A stretch of DNA of 64,000 bases, taken from assembly GCF_014353015.1 (NCBI RefSeq), contig NZ_CP060704.1:1699001-1763000 (forward strand), given 5' to 3'. A model generated the notes under the pieces. It saw nothing but the letters and a program-made list of their open reading frames with translations, was not told where the DNA came from and did not search any database. The DNA is from Chitinimonas koreensis (lineage in GTDB: Bacteria > Pseudomonadota > Gammaproteobacteria > Burkholderiales > Chitinimonadaceae). A program made the position numbers and the translations under genes. Shown piece after piece: positions 1 through 9,690 of this stretch (the first letter of the stretch is position 1; the number at the start of each line of letters is the position of its first letter).

Positions 1-619
1 GGTGCTGGTCTGCTGCGCGCACGCGGCCGCGCTCGGCGCGCTGGCGCTGGGCATGACCCGGCCCGAGCCGATCAAGCCGCCCCAGGTGATCACTGCGGTG
101 GTCCTGCCGCCCGAGCCGTTGCCGATCGTGGCGCCGCCGAGCGAGGAGAAGCCGGTGCCGCCCAAGCCGCAGCCGGTGCAGCGGCCCAAGCCGCAGCCCG
201 TGCCGCTGCCGCCGATCAAGAACGCGCCACCGTCGCCCAACGCGATCAGCACGCCGCCGGTCGAGCCGGTGCCGCCGGCCCCGGTCGAGGTGGCCAAGGC
301 CGAGCCGGCACCGCCGCCCGCGCCGCCGGCCCCGGTGTCGCCGCCGCGCAGCGACGCGGCCCACCTGAACAATCCGGCGCCGGTCTACCCGGGCCTGTCG
401 CGCAAGCTGGGCGAGGAGGGCGTGGTGCTGCTGTCGGTCTACATCCTGGCCGACGGCAGCGTGGGCGAGATCAAGCTCAAGCAGTCCAGCGGCTTCGGCC
501 GGCTCGACGACTCGGCTCTGAGCGCGGTCAAGCGCTGGAAATTCGTACCGGCGCGCCAGGGCGACAAGACCCTGGCGGTCTGGCACACGCAGCCGGTGAA
601 GTTCTCGCTGGAAAGTTGA
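1..619 (+). CDS. tonB: Energy transducer TonB, 5' end outside window
   Basis: The C-terminal 205 residues of a TonB protein are visible; the true start probably lies upstream of base 1. A hydrophobic stretch at the very N-terminus is the end of the membrane anchor. Residues about 22-115 are the Pro/Lys/Glu-rich periplasmic spacer (many PPxP and KPQP runs). Residues about 128-205 form the TonB C-terminal domain (YPG...GVVLLSVYILADGSVGEI), which contacts outer-membrane receptors. It transmits proton-motive force from ExbB-ExbD to siderophore or other TonB-dependent receptors. exbB and exbD follow in the same direction, so this is one operon. The substrate served by this copy cannot be told. Confidence 0.88.
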   Translation, partial: VLVCCAHAAALGALALGMTRPEPIKPPQVITAVVLPPEPLPIVAPPSEEKPVPPKPQPVQRPKPQPVPLPPIKNAPPSPNAISTPPVEPVPPAPVEVAKAEPAPPPAPPAPVSPPRSDAAHLNNPAPVYPGLSRKLGEEGVVLLSVYILADGSVGEIKLKQSSGFGRLDDSALSAVKRWKFVPARQGDKTLAVWHTQPVKFSLES

Positions 620-689
620 CGGTTTCGCCCCGTACGCCGCGGCGGCGGCCGTGCGGGGATTCATCAGCATCAGGGAAGGCATCGAAACA

Positions 690-1436
690 ATGGATCAGCA
701 TCAGTTCAGCCTGGCCGGCATGTGGGCCCAGGGCGATTTCGTGACTCGCAGCGTGGCCGTGGCCCTGCTGCTGATGTCGATCGCGTCGTGGTACGTGATC
801 GTGACGCGCGCGCTGCGCCAGATGCGGCAGCGCCGCATGGCCCATACCGCGACCACCGAGTTCTGGCACGCCCAGTCGTTCAGCGAGGGCCTGCACCTGC
901 TGGACGGCAGCCGCGACGACAACCCGTTCCGGCACCTGGCCGAGGAAGGCCGCGACGCGGTCGCCCACCATCGCGACAGCCAGGACGACCTGCACGGCCA
1001 GCTGACGCTGAGCGACTGGGTGACCAGCTGCCTCAAGCGCGCGATCGACGAATCGGTCGAGCGCATGCAGTCGGGCCTGTCGATCCTGGCCTCGGTCGGC
1101 TCGACCGCGCCCTTCGTCGGCCTCTTGGGTACCGTGTGGGGCATCTTCCACGCGCTGATCAGCATCGGCTTCTCCGGCCAGGTCAGCATCGACAAGGTGG
1201 CCGGCCCGGTCGGCGAGTCGCTGATCATGACCGCCTTCGGCCTGGTGGTCGCCATCCCGGCCGTGCTCGGCTACAACGCGCTGACCCGCGGCAACAACGC
1301 GTTGCTGGGCCGCATCAACCGCTTCGCCCACGACCTGCATTCCTACTTCGTCACCGGCGCGCCGGTGGTGCGCGCCGATGCCGCCGGCAAGCCGGTGCTG
1401 ACCTCGGTCCGCCAGGTCCAGGGCGGGGGCCGCTGA
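690..1436 (+). CDS. exbB: ExbB / MotA-TolQ-type proton channel subunit
   Basis: 248-residue inner-membrane proton channel protein of the MotA/TolQ/ExbB family. A first TM segment lies near residues 13-33, and the paired TM segments sit around GLLGTVWGIFHAL and MTAFGLVVAIPAVLGY in the C-terminal half, the usual ExbB topology with a large cytoplasmic loop between. I chose the ATG at 690 (MDQHQF) because an AGGGAAGG Shine-Dalgarno precedes it; the frame opens 13 codons earlier without support. It lies between tonB and exbD, and the exbD ATG starts one base after its stop. Confidence 0.92.
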   Translation: MDQHQFSLAGMWAQGDFVTRSVAVALLLMSIASWYVIVTRALRQMRQRRMAHTATTEFWHAQSFSEGLHLLDGSRDDNPFRHLAEEGRDAVAHHRDSQDDLHGQLTLSDWVTSCLKRAIDESVERMQSGLSILASVGSTAPFVGLLGTVWGIFHALISIGFSGQVSIDKVAGPVGESLIMTAFGLVVAIPAVLGYNALTRGNNALLGRINRFAHDLHSYFVTGAPVVRADAAGKPVLTSVRQVQGGGR

Positions 1437-1437
1437 G

Positions 1438-1859
1438 ATGGCCTTCGGCAGCGGAAACTTCGACGGCCCGGCAACAGCGGGGTGATGAGCGAGATCAACA
1501 TGACGCCGCTGGTCGACGTGATGCTGGTGCTGCTGATCATCTTCATCATCACCGTGCCGGTGATCACCCACTCGGTGAAGCTCGACCTGCCGCGCGCGCA
1601 GAACCAGCCCAACGAAGAGAAGCCCGAGACGGTGACGCTGTCGATCACCGCCGACGGCAAGCTGTTCTGGAACGAGGCGCTGCTCGAGCCGACGGCCTTC
1701 GAGGCCAAGCTGGCCGAGGCCGCGGCCAGGAAGCCGCAGCCCGAGCTGCACATCCGGGCCGACCGCAAGGTCGAGTACGAGCACGTGGCGCAGGCCATGG
1801 CGGCGGCGCAGCGCGCCGGCGTGCAGAAGCTCGGCTTCGTCACCGAGCCGGGCAAGTAA
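1438..1859 (+). CDS. exbD: ExbD, with one-base frameshift near codon 12
   Basis: Biopolymer transporter ExbD/TolR, the periplasmic-facing partner of ExbB. The single TM helix carries the essential Asp in the conserved block INMTPLVDVMLVLLII. The ATG at 1438 begins MAFGSGNFDGP, a typical ExbD N-terminus, but the frame hits TGA at 1483. The conserved body continues in another frame from about 1479. Adding one base in the GC-rich stretch 1470-1482 joins them into a 140-residue protein, the family's normal length. The body alone would start at GTG 1482 or ATG 1485, which is less likely. I infer a sequencing error rather than a dead gene. Confidence 0.85.
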
Positions 1860-1862
1860 GCC

Positions 1863-2033
1863 ATGTGGGCCGCGATCATCCTGATACTGGGCGTGATCGC
1901 GGGCGTCGGCTGCCTGGCGCGCAGCGTGCCGTCCTGCCTGCTGTGCCGCTACCGCAAGGAATGCCGCAAGGAGGGCGTCTGCCTGCCGCAGGACGGGCGC
2001 TCCACCCTGCCGGTTCGGCTGGTGCGCGACTGA
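1863..2033 (+). CDS. Small Cys-rich single-TM protein (56 aa)
   Basis: ATG three bases after the exbD stop opens a 56-codon frame. Residues 1-18 are a hydrophobic helix (MWAAIILILGVIAGVGC), followed by a basic segment with CxxC-x5-C-x5-C spacing (Cys25, 28, 34, 40), suggesting metal or disulfide bonding. Tight spacing implies translation with tonB-exbB-exbD. I do not recognise the family. It could be an accessory of the transducer or an unrelated hitch-hiker; coding status rests on position, start codon and composition only. Confidence 0.55.
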   Translation: MWAAIILILGVIAGVGCLARSVPSCLLCRYRKECRKEGVCLPQDGRSTLPVRLVRD

Positions 2034-2207
2034 TCGGGGCGGGGCCTGCGCTCGCAGGCGCTAGTCACTGGAGCAGTGCGAGGGCCGGGCCCGACGCGCT
2101 GGTTGTCGTCGCGTGTCATGCCCAGCCGCGCGCTTCGGCCTCATCAGCCGGCCTTCCGGCGATTCCCCGGCGAACGCGTTGCGGGGCAGATCATCCCGGT
2201 CCGCAAG

Positions 2208-2531
2208 TCATGACGACGGTCCGCACCACTGCTTCTCGCATGGGATGCCGTCGTTGTCGCCGTCCATTTCCGGGCCGGGGCAGTTGCGCAGGAAGAAGGT
2301 CGCCTCCTCGCACGAGCGCATCTGCGAGCAATGGGTGCGGCCGTCGCAACTGAACTGCGCGGCCGGCGCCCGCTCGATGCGCACCGGGGCGGCCGCCGGC
2401 TCCGGCGCGAAGGTGTCGAATGCCCGGGACACCGCCGCGGCCTGCAGCTTGGCGGCCTGGCGCGCCTTGTAGCTGCTGTAGCCCTGCCAGACGATCAGGG
2501 CGAGGATTGCGAGGACGACGAGGCGCTTCAT
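2208..2531 (-). CDS. Excalibur calcium-binding domain protein
   Basis: 107 residues. An N-terminal hydrophobic helix (residues 3-16) acts as signal or anchor, an Ala-rich linker follows, and residues about 58-104 form an excalibur domain: CDGRTHCSQMRSCEEATFFLRNCPG followed by the DxDxDG-type calcium loop (DGDNDGIPCE). Excalibur domains are extracytoplasmic and often associated with nuclease-like or stress proteins, but this protein has no nuclease domain. It lies convergent with the tonB operon and upstream, in the same direction, is the Lrp-type regulator. Function unknown beyond predicted Ca2+ binding. Confidence 0.8.
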   Translation of the reverse strand: MKRLVVLAILALIVWQGYSSYKARQAAKLQAAAVSRAFDTFAPEPAAAPVRIERAPAAQFSCDGRTHCSQMRSCEEATFFLRNCPGPEMDGDNDGIPCEKQWCGPSS

Positions 2532-2584
2532 GGCTTCCTCCGGCGGATGCCCGTCCGTTCTGCGGCGGCGGGCGGGGCCGCTGC

Positions 2585-3040
2585 CTAGCTTCCCAGCGGC
2601 AACGGCGCGTTGCTCTTCACCGTGCGGATCGCGAAGTTGCTGGTGATGTCCTGCACCATCGCCAGCGTCTGCAGCTTGCGCACCACCTGTTCATAGTCGG
2701 GCAGGTCGCGTACCACCACCTCGAGCAGGTAATCGTAGGTACCCGACACCACGTGGCAGCCGACCACCTCGGCCATCGCCGACATCGCGTCCTCGAACAA
2801 TCGCACCGCATCCTCGCGGTGGTGCATCAGCCGCACGTTGACGAACACCGTGGTCGCCAGCTGCAGCCGCTTGCGGTCGAGCACCGCGCGGTAGCCCTGG
2901 ATGATGCCGTCCTCCTCGAGCCGCTTGAGCCGGCGTGCGCACGGCGTGGCGGAGAGCGCGACGCGTTCGGCGAGTTCGGCGGTGCTGAGCCGGCCCTGGC
3001 GCTGCAGCAGTTCGAGCAGCTGGCGGTCGATGCGGTCCAT
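2585..3040 (-). CDS. Lrp/AsnC family transcriptional regulator
   Basis: 151 residues: an N-terminal winged-helix HTH (DRIDRQLLELLQ...LSTAELAERVALSATPCARRLKRLEEDG) and a C-terminal RAM/AsnC ligand-binding domain (VVGCHVVSGTYDYLLEVVV). The ATG at 3040 (MDRIDRQ) matches the family's usual N-terminus; the frame runs 70 codons further upstream with no family similarity. It is divergent from the DMT exporter gene at 3186, a layout typical of an amino-acid-sensing Lrp paralogue controlling an exporter. The 145-bp gap between them probably carries its operator. Confidence 0.9.
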   Translation of the reverse strand: MDRIDRQLLELLQRQGRLSTAELAERVALSATPCARRLKRLEEDGIIQGYRAVLDRKRLQLATTVFVNVRLMHHREDAVRLFEDAMSAMAEVVGCHVVSGTYDYLLEVVVRDLPDYEQVVRKLQTLAMVQDITSNFAIRTVKSNAPLPLGS

Positions 3041-3185
3041 GGCTTTTCCGGTCTGAGTCGAATCGGCCAAGTATGGCCGATGGATTGGTGGAAAGCGCCA
3101 AATTTTGCATGGTGGGTGGCCGAATTCGCGCGAAACCGCTCCGGGCTGCGGCGGATAATCGTCGCATTCCCCACCGGAGCCGCCC

Positions 3186-4117
3186 ATGTCCGCCAGCGTC
3201 GCCTTGCCCGTCACCGCCCAGCCGCCCTTGCGCCCGGCCGCGGACGCCACACCGCAGCACGCTGCCTGGGCCGGCTATGCCGCGCTGGCCGTCACCGTGC
3301 TGATCTGGGCCGGCTTCTTCCTCTCGCTGCGCGCCGGCGCGCGCGCCCACCTGGCGCCGAGCGAGCTGGCGGCGATCCGCTTCGCGCCGGCCGGCCTCGC
3401 CTTCCTGCCGGTGCTGTGGCTGCGCCGCCGCCGCATCGCCGCGGTGCCGTGGCCGCTGTTGCTGTCCATCCTGGCCGGCAGCGGCCTGCCTTACTTCCTG
3501 ATCGCCGGGCTCGGCATGCGCCATGCGCCGGTGGTCGACGGCAGCACGCTGATCCCGGGCACCATCCCGCTGTTCGTGGCGCTGCTCGGCGCGCTGGTCT
3601 ACCGCCAGCCGTTGCCGGCCGGCCGCGGCGGCGCGCTGGCGGCGATCGCCGCCGGGGTGGCGGTGCTGCTGGCCTTCAACCACGGCGCCGGCGAGGTCTG
3701 GCGCGGCTATGCGCTGTTCCTGCTGGGCAGCCTGATGTGGGCCAACTTCACCGTGGCGCTGCGCCGCTCGGGCCTGGCGCCGATCGAGGGCGCGGCGCTG
3801 ATCTCGACCGGCTCGCTGGCGCTGCTGGCGCCCTGGCTGTTGCTGCATCCGCCGATCGGCCTCGCCGCGCTGCCGGCCGCCGAACTATGGTTCCATGGCC
3901 TGGTGCAGGGCGTCGGCGTCGGTTTCGTCGCGTCCTTGACCTATGCCTTCGCCATCGCCCGGCTCGGCGCCCAGCGCCCGGCGGCCGCCGGCGCGCTGAC
4001 CCGGTGCTGGCCGGCCTGCTGGCGGTGCCGCTGTTCGGCGAGATCCCGTCGGCCGCGACCCTGCTGGGCATGGCGCTGATCGTCGCCGGCGTCGTCTGGG
4101 TCCACCGCTCGCACTGA
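3186..4117 (+). CDS. EamA/DMT-family transporter, one frameshift
   Basis: Drug/metabolite transporter of the EamA type: about ten hydrophobic helices in two repeats, beginning around residue 30 (GYAALAVTVLIWAGFFLSL). The reading frame breaks near 4003, where CTGACCCGGTG should read with one more C; with it restored the protein is 310 residues, ending AVPLFGEIPSAATLLGMALI, normal for the family. It is likely an inner-membrane amino acid or metabolite exporter. The divergent Lrp-type gene suggests regulation by an amino acid, which is inference only. Confidence 0.85.
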
Positions 4118-4164
4118 GCGCCGGCCTTTTTCCACCCGATCCGAACCCTGTCCGCGGAGTCCGC

Positions 4165-5352
4165 ATGTTCCAGACCCTTTCCCCCGCCGTCGCCGATCCC
4201 ATCCTGTCGGTCGCCGAGGCCTTCCGCGCCGATCCGCGGCCGCACAAGCTCGACCTGGGCATCGGCGTCTACCGCGACGGCCAGGGCCGCACGCCGGTGA
4301 TGGCGGCGGTACGGCTGGCCGAGCAGGCGCTGGCCGCGGCGCAGCCGAGCAAGACCTATCTCGGCCTCGGCGGCAACGAGCGCTTCAACCAGGCGGTGGC
4401 CAAGCTGGCGTTGGGCGAGCAGGCCGAGGCCGGCGGCTGGCTGACGCTGCAGACGCCGGGCGCCAGCGGCGGCCTGCGCCTGCTGGCCGACCTGGTCGCG
4501 GCGGCGCGGCCCGGCGCGCGGGTCTGGATCAGCGACCCGAGCTACGTCAACCACGCGCCGATCATGCGCGCGGCCGGGCTCGAGGTGTCCTTCTATCCCT
4601 ATCTCGACGCCGCTGGCGGCACGCTGCGGCGCGACGCCTTCTTCGATGCGGTGGCCGGCCTCGGCGCCGACGACGTGCTGCTGCTGCACGGCTGCTGCCA
4701 CAACCCCAGCGGCGTCGACCTGGCGCCGGCCGACTGGCAGCGGCTGGCCGGCATGGCGGCCGCCCAGGGCTTCCTGCCCTTCGTCGACCTGGCCTACCAG
4801 GGCTTCGGCGACGGGCTGGAGGCCGACGCGGCCGGCCTGCGCGTCCTGGCCGCGGCGGTGCCGGAGATGCTGGCGGTGTACTCGTGCTCCAAGCATTTCG
4901 GCCTCTACCGCGAGCGCACCGGCGCGGCGCTGGTCAAGTCGGCCGACCCGGCCCGGGTGCGCGGCAAGCTGTTCGAGCTGGCGCGCCGCAGCTACACCAT
5001 GCCGCCCGACCACGGCGCCGAGGTGGTGGCGGCGATCATGGGCTCGAGCGAACTGAGCTGGGTCTGGCGCGAGGAGCTCGAGGGCATGCGCCAGCGCGTG
5101 CTCGGCAGCCGCGAAGCGCTGGCCGACGCGCTGGCGGCGCGCGGCACCCCGGTCGAGGCGCTGCGTGCGCACCGCGGCATGTTCTCGATGCTGCCGCTGG
5201 ACGCCGCCGCGATCGCCCGGCTGCGCGACGAGTTCGCGGTCTACCTGGTGGCCGGCGGCCGCATCAACCTGGCCGGGCTCGACGAATCGCGGCTGGACGA
5301 GCTGGCCGATGCGCTGGCGGTGGCCTTGCGCGAGCGGCCGGCAACCGCGTGA
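4165..5352 (+). CDS. tyrB: Aromatic amino acid / aspartate aminotransferase (PLP, class I)
   Basis: 395-residue fold-type I aminotransferase of the AspC/TyrB subgroup. Seen: N-terminal KLDLGIGVYRDGQGRTPVM; the Asn contacting PLP in HGCCHNPSGVDL; FVDLAYQGFGDGL with the Asp/Tyr pair; and the Schiff-base lysine Lys243 in SCSKHFGLYRERTGA. The last motif (SKxFGLYxER) is typical of aspartate/tyrosine transaminases. It interconverts aromatic amino acids or aspartate with their 2-oxo acids using 2-oxoglutarate. A stand-alone gene in the same direction as the transporter 48 bp upstream. Whether substrate preference is aromatic or aspartate cannot be settled, so the symbol is tentative. Confidence 0.85.
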   Translation: MFQTLSPAVADPILSVAEAFRADPRPHKLDLGIGVYRDGQGRTPVMAAVRLAEQALAAAQPSKTYLGLGGNERFNQAVAKLALGEQAEAGGWLTLQTPGASGGLRLLADLVAAARPGARVWISDPSYVNHAPIMRAAGLEVSFYPYLDAAGGTLRRDAFFDAVAGLGADDVLLLHGCCHNPSGVDLAPADWQRLAGMAAAQGFLPFVDLAYQGFGDGLEADAAGLRVLAAAVPEMLAVYSCSKHFGLYRERTGAALVKSADPARVRGKLFELARRSYTMPPDHGAEVVAAIMGSSELSWVWREELEGMRQRVLGSREALADALAARGTPVEALRAHRGMFSMLPLDAAAIARLRDEFAVYLVAGGRINLAGLDESRLDELADALAVALRERPATA

Positions 5353-5461
5353 CTCGGTTTGGCGCCCGACCGCGGCCGTGATCGTCAAGGCCGCACGCAG
5401 GAGGCGGCGCGGGCTGGATCCGGTCCGGCTATTTCGAGGCAGGCATGTAGGTCGGCTTCCC

Positions 5462-5529
5462 GTAGGAGCGGCTTCAGCCGCGAATCCGCAAGCGCGGCAT
5501 CGCCGGCCATTCGCGGCGGAAGCCGCTGC
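5462..5529. repeat. Dispersed palindromic repeat, family A copy 1
   Basis: GTAGGAGCGGCTTCAGCCG and a near-complement about 45 bases later form an imperfect palindrome. At least nine copies of this family occur in the window. This one lies in the 399-bp gap between the aminotransferase and the oligomer hydrolase, which otherwise holds no gene I can support. Confidence 0.8.
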
Positions 5530-5751
5530 TGCGGCGACCGCGCACGTGTTCGCAGCCATATAAAGGCGATGGCCGGGAACCATCGCCACGCCCGCCGGCC
5601 CGACCCACGGGCCGCTGTCATTCCATCGGCATGCAGGCCCGCATACCCGTTGCGACGGGCTGGTCGGGCGCGCCGTGCATCCATCCTCCCCGTTCGCGGT
5701 TGAAACCGTGTCCGCGCAAGCCCTGCGCGAGACCCAACGAGGAGGAATCCC

Positions 5752-7904
5752 ATGCCCGTCCATCACCCCATCTGGCGCCCGCTGGCGCTGTCCCTGGCCG
5801 TCGCGGCCGGCCTGTCCGCCTGTGGCGGCGGAGGCGACGACGACGGTCCCGACCAGCCGCTCAACACCAAGCCCGGCTGGCTCGGCCAGGTCGACCGCAA
5901 GGCCTACGACGGCAGCAGCGACGACCTGTTGACCGCCGGCCTCGGCAAGACCGGCCTCGCCGCCGCCTTGCCGGCCTATGCCAACCCGGCCAGCCCGACC
6001 GCCGCCGAGCTGCGCCGCGCGGCGATCTGGAACAACTACCGCGCGCTGGTCGACATCAGTACCGCCGGCGGCTACGGCCGGCTGTACGGCCCCAATCTCG
6101 ACGTGGCCGGCAACGACACCGGCGGCGAAGGCAAGATCGCCGGCGAGGAATTCCTGGCCTACGCCGACGACGGCAGCGGCCGCCAGAACGTGGCGCTGAT
6201 GGTGCAGATCCCGGCCGGCTTCGACCGCCTGCGGCCCTGCGTGATCACCGGTACCTCGTCGGGCTCGCGCGGCGTCTACGGCGCCATCGCCACCGCCGGC
6301 GAGTGGGGCCTCAAGCACGGCTGCGCGGTGGCCTATGCCGACAAGGGCAGCGGCCTCGGCGTGCACGACCTGGCCGCCGACACCGTCAACCTGATCGACG
6401 GCCGCCGCACCTCGCGCGCCGCGGCCGGCAAGAACGCCCACTTCCAGGCCGAGCTGAGCGGCGCCGCGCTGACCGCCTTCAACGCCGGCTACCCGGACCG
6501 GCTGGCGGTCAAGCATGCGCACTCGCAGCAGAACCGGAGAAGGACTGGGGCCGCGACACCCTGCGCGCGGTGCAGTTCGCCTTCTGGCTGCTCAACGAGA
6601 AATACGCCGGCACCGACGCCGACGGCCGCCGCCTGGCCGACTACGCCACGCCGGCCAAGGTGACGGTGATCGCCGCCAGCGTCTCCAACGGCGGCGGCGC
6701 CGCGCTGGCGGCGGCCGAGCAGGACGGCGGCGGGCTGATCGACGGCGTCGCGGTCGGCGAGCCGCAGGTCCAGCCGCGCAGCGTGGCCGGGCTGACCATC
6801 CGCCAGGGCCTGGCCACCATGCCTTCGATCGGCCGCCCGCTGATCGACTACATGACGCTGGCCAACCTGTACCAGCCCTGCGCGGTGCAGTCGGCCCGGC
6901 TGGCCGGCGCCAATTCGGCCTTCGGCGGCGCGGTCGATGCCGCCCGCGGCGCGGCCCGCTGCAACGCGCTGGCTGTCAAGGGCCTGGTCGGCGGCGCCAC
7001 GCTCGAGGCGCAGGCCAGCGATGCCTACGCCAAGCTGATCGCCGGCGGCTGGCTGCCCGAGGCCGATGCGCTGCACGCCAGCCACTACGGCCTCGGCGCG
7101 GTGCCGGGCGTGACGCTGGCCTACGTCAACGCCTACGGCCGCTTCAGCGTGGCCGACAACGTCTGCGGCTACAGCTACGCCTTCACCGATGCCGGCGGCA
7201 GCGTGATCGCGGCGCCGGCGGCCGCGCTGGCCGGCCTGTTCGGCAACGGCAGCGGCGTGCCGCCGACCGGCGGGCTGAACATCGTCAACAACCTGTCGGT
7301 CGGCGGCGCGCGCGCCGACGCGCTGTCGGTCTCGGCCAGCACCGCCCAGGCCGACTACAACGTCGACGGCGCGATCTGCCTGCGCAAGCTGGCCACCGGC
7401 CGCGATCCGCAGACCGGGCTGGCGCTGGTCGGGGTCGAGAAGGCGATGGCCGACCGCGTCGCCGCCGGGGTGGCCGAGGCGCAGCTCGGCGGCGACCTGC
7501 GCGGCAAGCCGGCGATCATCGTGGCCGGCCGCGCCGATGCGCTGATCCCGGTCAACCACGCGGCGCGCGCCTACTACGCGCTGAACCGCAAGACCGAGGC
7601 CGGCGCGTCGAAGCTCAGCTATGTCGAGGTCACCCACGGCCAGCATTTCGACGGCTTCCTGGCGCTGTCCGGCTTCCCGACGCGCTACATCCCGCTGCAC
7701 GTCTACGCCGGCCGCGCGCTCGACGCGATGTGGGCCCACCTGCGCAACGGCGCGCCGCTGCCGGCCAGCCAGGTGGTGCGCACCACGCCGCGCACGGCGG
7801 CCGGCGACACGCTGCCGGCGGCCAGCCTGCCGCCGCTGGCCAACGTGCCGGCCGCGGCCAACGCGATCGGCTTCGCGGCCGACGTGCTGACGGTGCCGGA
7901 CTGA
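5752..7904 (+). CDS. D-(-)-3-hydroxybutyrate oligomer hydrolase, lipoprotein, one frameshift
   Basis: Similar throughout to 3HB-oligomer hydrolases, which cut the short oligomers released from polyhydroxybutyrate into monomers. The N-terminus has a lipoprotein signal (hydrophobic run ending LSAC, Cys24). The likely nucleophile region is IAASVSNGGGAAL. The frame breaks near 6534: AGAACCGGAGAAGG should contain one more C, joining SQQN to EKDWGRDTLRAVQFAFWL. Corrected length is 717 residues, usual for the family. A GAGGAGGAA Shine-Dalgarno type stretch precedes the ATG. The PHB depolymerase gene follows 310 bp downstream in the same direction, so the two probably act in sequence on extracellular PHB. 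Confidence 0.86.
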
Positions 7905-7941
7905 CGGGGAAGGGCGGTCACCGGGCGTCGAAAACCGTTCT

Positions 7942-8045
7942 ACCGCGGAGGACGCCGAGGACGCGGAGGGAGAAGCGCCGTCGTCAAGGCGCTGGGCTGC
8001 TTGGCTTCGTTCGGCTGGCGCTGGTTGGGCGGTTTTCCTCCGCGG
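7942..8045. repeat. Inverted repeat between PHB-degradation genes
   Basis: ACCGCGGAGGA at 7942 is matched by TCCTCCGCGGT at 8035-8045, an 11-bp perfect inverted repeat around an 82-bp spacer that itself repeats GAGGACGC. No gene is seen in 7905-8214. It may be another dispersed repeat family or a processing hairpin; no U-tract follows. Confidence 0.45.
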
Positions 8046-8214
8046 TGCATCCTTGCCTTTCGTGACCGGCCGTTGCGCCGGCCGGCCAAGTCGCCGCCGG
8101 GCAGCGGCCGGCTCGGCCGCGGGCGCGGCGCGCTAAGGTGGCGGCACGATCCCCGCGCCAGACGGGGCAGGTTCGAGGGAGCACATCGCCCATACGAACA
8201 CGGAGGAAGACCGC

Positions 8215-9690
8215 ATGAAGCCCCTATCCACCTTGCGCGCGCTGGCCCTGGGCCTCGCCGCGCCCGTCCTGCTGGCCGCCGCACCGCTCGGCCGCTACAA
8301 CGTCGACCTGTCGCAGAGCTCGGTCTCCGGCCTGTCGGCCGGCGGCTTCATGGCGGTGCAGCTCGAAGTGGCCCACTCGTCCGTCTTCAAGGGCGCCGGC
8401 ATCGTCGCCGGCGGCCCCTACGGCTGCGCCGGCCAGTACCACTACACCGCCTGCATGTACGCCGGCTCGCCCGACGTGACGCCGCTGGTCGCGCTGACCA
8501 ATAGCCGCAGCGGCGGCAGCATCGACGCGGTGGCCAACCTGGCCGCGCACCGCGTCTTCCTGTTCTCCGGCACCGCCGACAGCACGGTGGGCCAGGGCGT
8601 GATGGACAAGCTGCGCGACTACTACGCCAGCTTCGTGCCGGCCGCCGGCGTGCTCTACCGCGACACGCTCGGCACCGCCCATACCTTCCCGACCGATTTC
8701 GACAGCGGCGGCAACAACGCCTGCGGCAGCGCGGTCTCGCCCTATATCAGCAATTGCGGCTTCGACGCCGCCGGCGCGCTGCTGCAGCATATCTACGGCA
8801 CGCTGGCGCCGCGCAACGACGGCGCGCCCGGCGGCCAGCTGGTCGAGTTCGACCAGGCCGAGTTCGTCGCCGACCCGGCCGGCCGCGGCATGGATACGCG
8901 CGGCTGGCTGTATGTGCCGGCCGACTGCGCCGCCGGCCAGGCCTGCCGGCTGCACGTCGCGCTGCACGGCTGCCAGCAGTACTACGGCCGGATCGGCGAC
9001 AAGTTCCTCCGCAATACCGGCTACAACCGCTGGGCCGATACCAACCGGCTGATCGTGCTCTACCCGCAGGCGACCGCCGACAACGCCAGCCACGCCACCG
9101 CCGCCAGCGGCAGCCTGCCCAACCCGAACGGCTGCTGGGACTGGGTCGGCTGGTACGGCAACGATTTCGCCACTCGCCAGGGCGTCCAGATCGCGGCGAT
9201 CAAGGCGATGATGGATCGCATCGCCGACGGTGGCGGCAGCCCGGGCGGCCCGGCCGCGCCGACCGGCCTGGCGGTGACGGCGGCCGGTACCGATTCGGTG
9301 AGCCTGGCCTGGAACGCGGTGGCCGGCGCGGCCGGCTACGACGTCTACCGCGACGGCGCCAAGGTCAACGCGGCGGCGGTCGCCGCCACCGCCTACACCG
9401 ACGGCGGCCTGGCCGCCGCCACGCGCTATGTCTACAGCGTGCGCGCGCTGGCCGCCGACGGCACGGCCGGGCCGGCCAGCGCGGCGGTGGCGGCCACCAC
9501 CGGCGGCGGCGCGGCGACCTGCTTCCGCGCCAGCAACTACGCGCACACCGTGGCCGGCCGCGCCCACCAGGCCGGCGGCTACGCCTATGCCAACGGTTCG
9601 AATCAGAACATGGGGCTGTGGAACGTGTTCGTCGTCACCACGCTGCGGCAGCGCGGGCCGAACGACTATGTGATCGGGACCTGTCCCTGA
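8215..9690 (+). CDS. Extracellular PHB depolymerase, type-2 catalytic order, Fn3 and C-terminal binding domain
   Basis: 491 residues. A signal peptide covers about 1-22. The lipase box GLSAG has its nucleophile at Ser41. Candidate catalytic Asp122 (GTADSTV) and His156 (GTAHTFPTDF) follow, and the oxyanion His251 (VALHGCQQ) comes after them, the circularly permuted order called type 2 in depolymerase literature. A fibronectin III domain spans about 347-428 (LAWNAVAGAAGYDVYRDG), and a Cys-bounded C-terminal module spans about 436-490, resembling short-chain PHA substrate-binding domains. It hydrolyses extracellular PHB; products would feed the oligomer hydrolase encoded just upstream. Confidence 0.9.
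   Translation: MKPLSTLRALALGLAAPVLLAAAPLGRYNVDLSQSSVSGLSAGGFMAVQLEVAHSSVFKGAGIVAGGPYGCAGQYHYTACMYAGSPDVTPLVALTNSRSGGSIDAVANLAAHRVFLFSGTADSTVGQGVMDKLRDYYASFVPAAGVLYRDTLGTAHTFPTDFDSGGNNACGSAVSPYISNCGFDAAGALLQHIYGTLAPRNDGAPGGQLVEFDQAEFVADPAGRGMDTRGWLYVPADCAAGQACRLHVALHGCQQYYGRIGDKFLRNTGYNRWADTNRLIVLYPQATADNASHATAASGSLPNPNGCWDWVGWYGNDFATRQGVQIAAIKAMMDRIADGGGSPGGPAAPTGLAVTAAGTDSVSLAWNAVAGAAGYDVYRDGAKVNAAAVAATAYTDGGLAAATRYVYSVRALAADGTAGPASAAVAATTGGGAATCFRASNYAHTVAGRAHQAGGYAYANGSNQNMGLWNVFVVTTLRQRGPNDYVIGTCP

Noticed and set aside
3748..6522. A 924-codon minus-strand open frame
   Set aside because: Antisense to the DMT transporter, aminotransferase and oligomer hydrolase, all strongly supported on the other strand.
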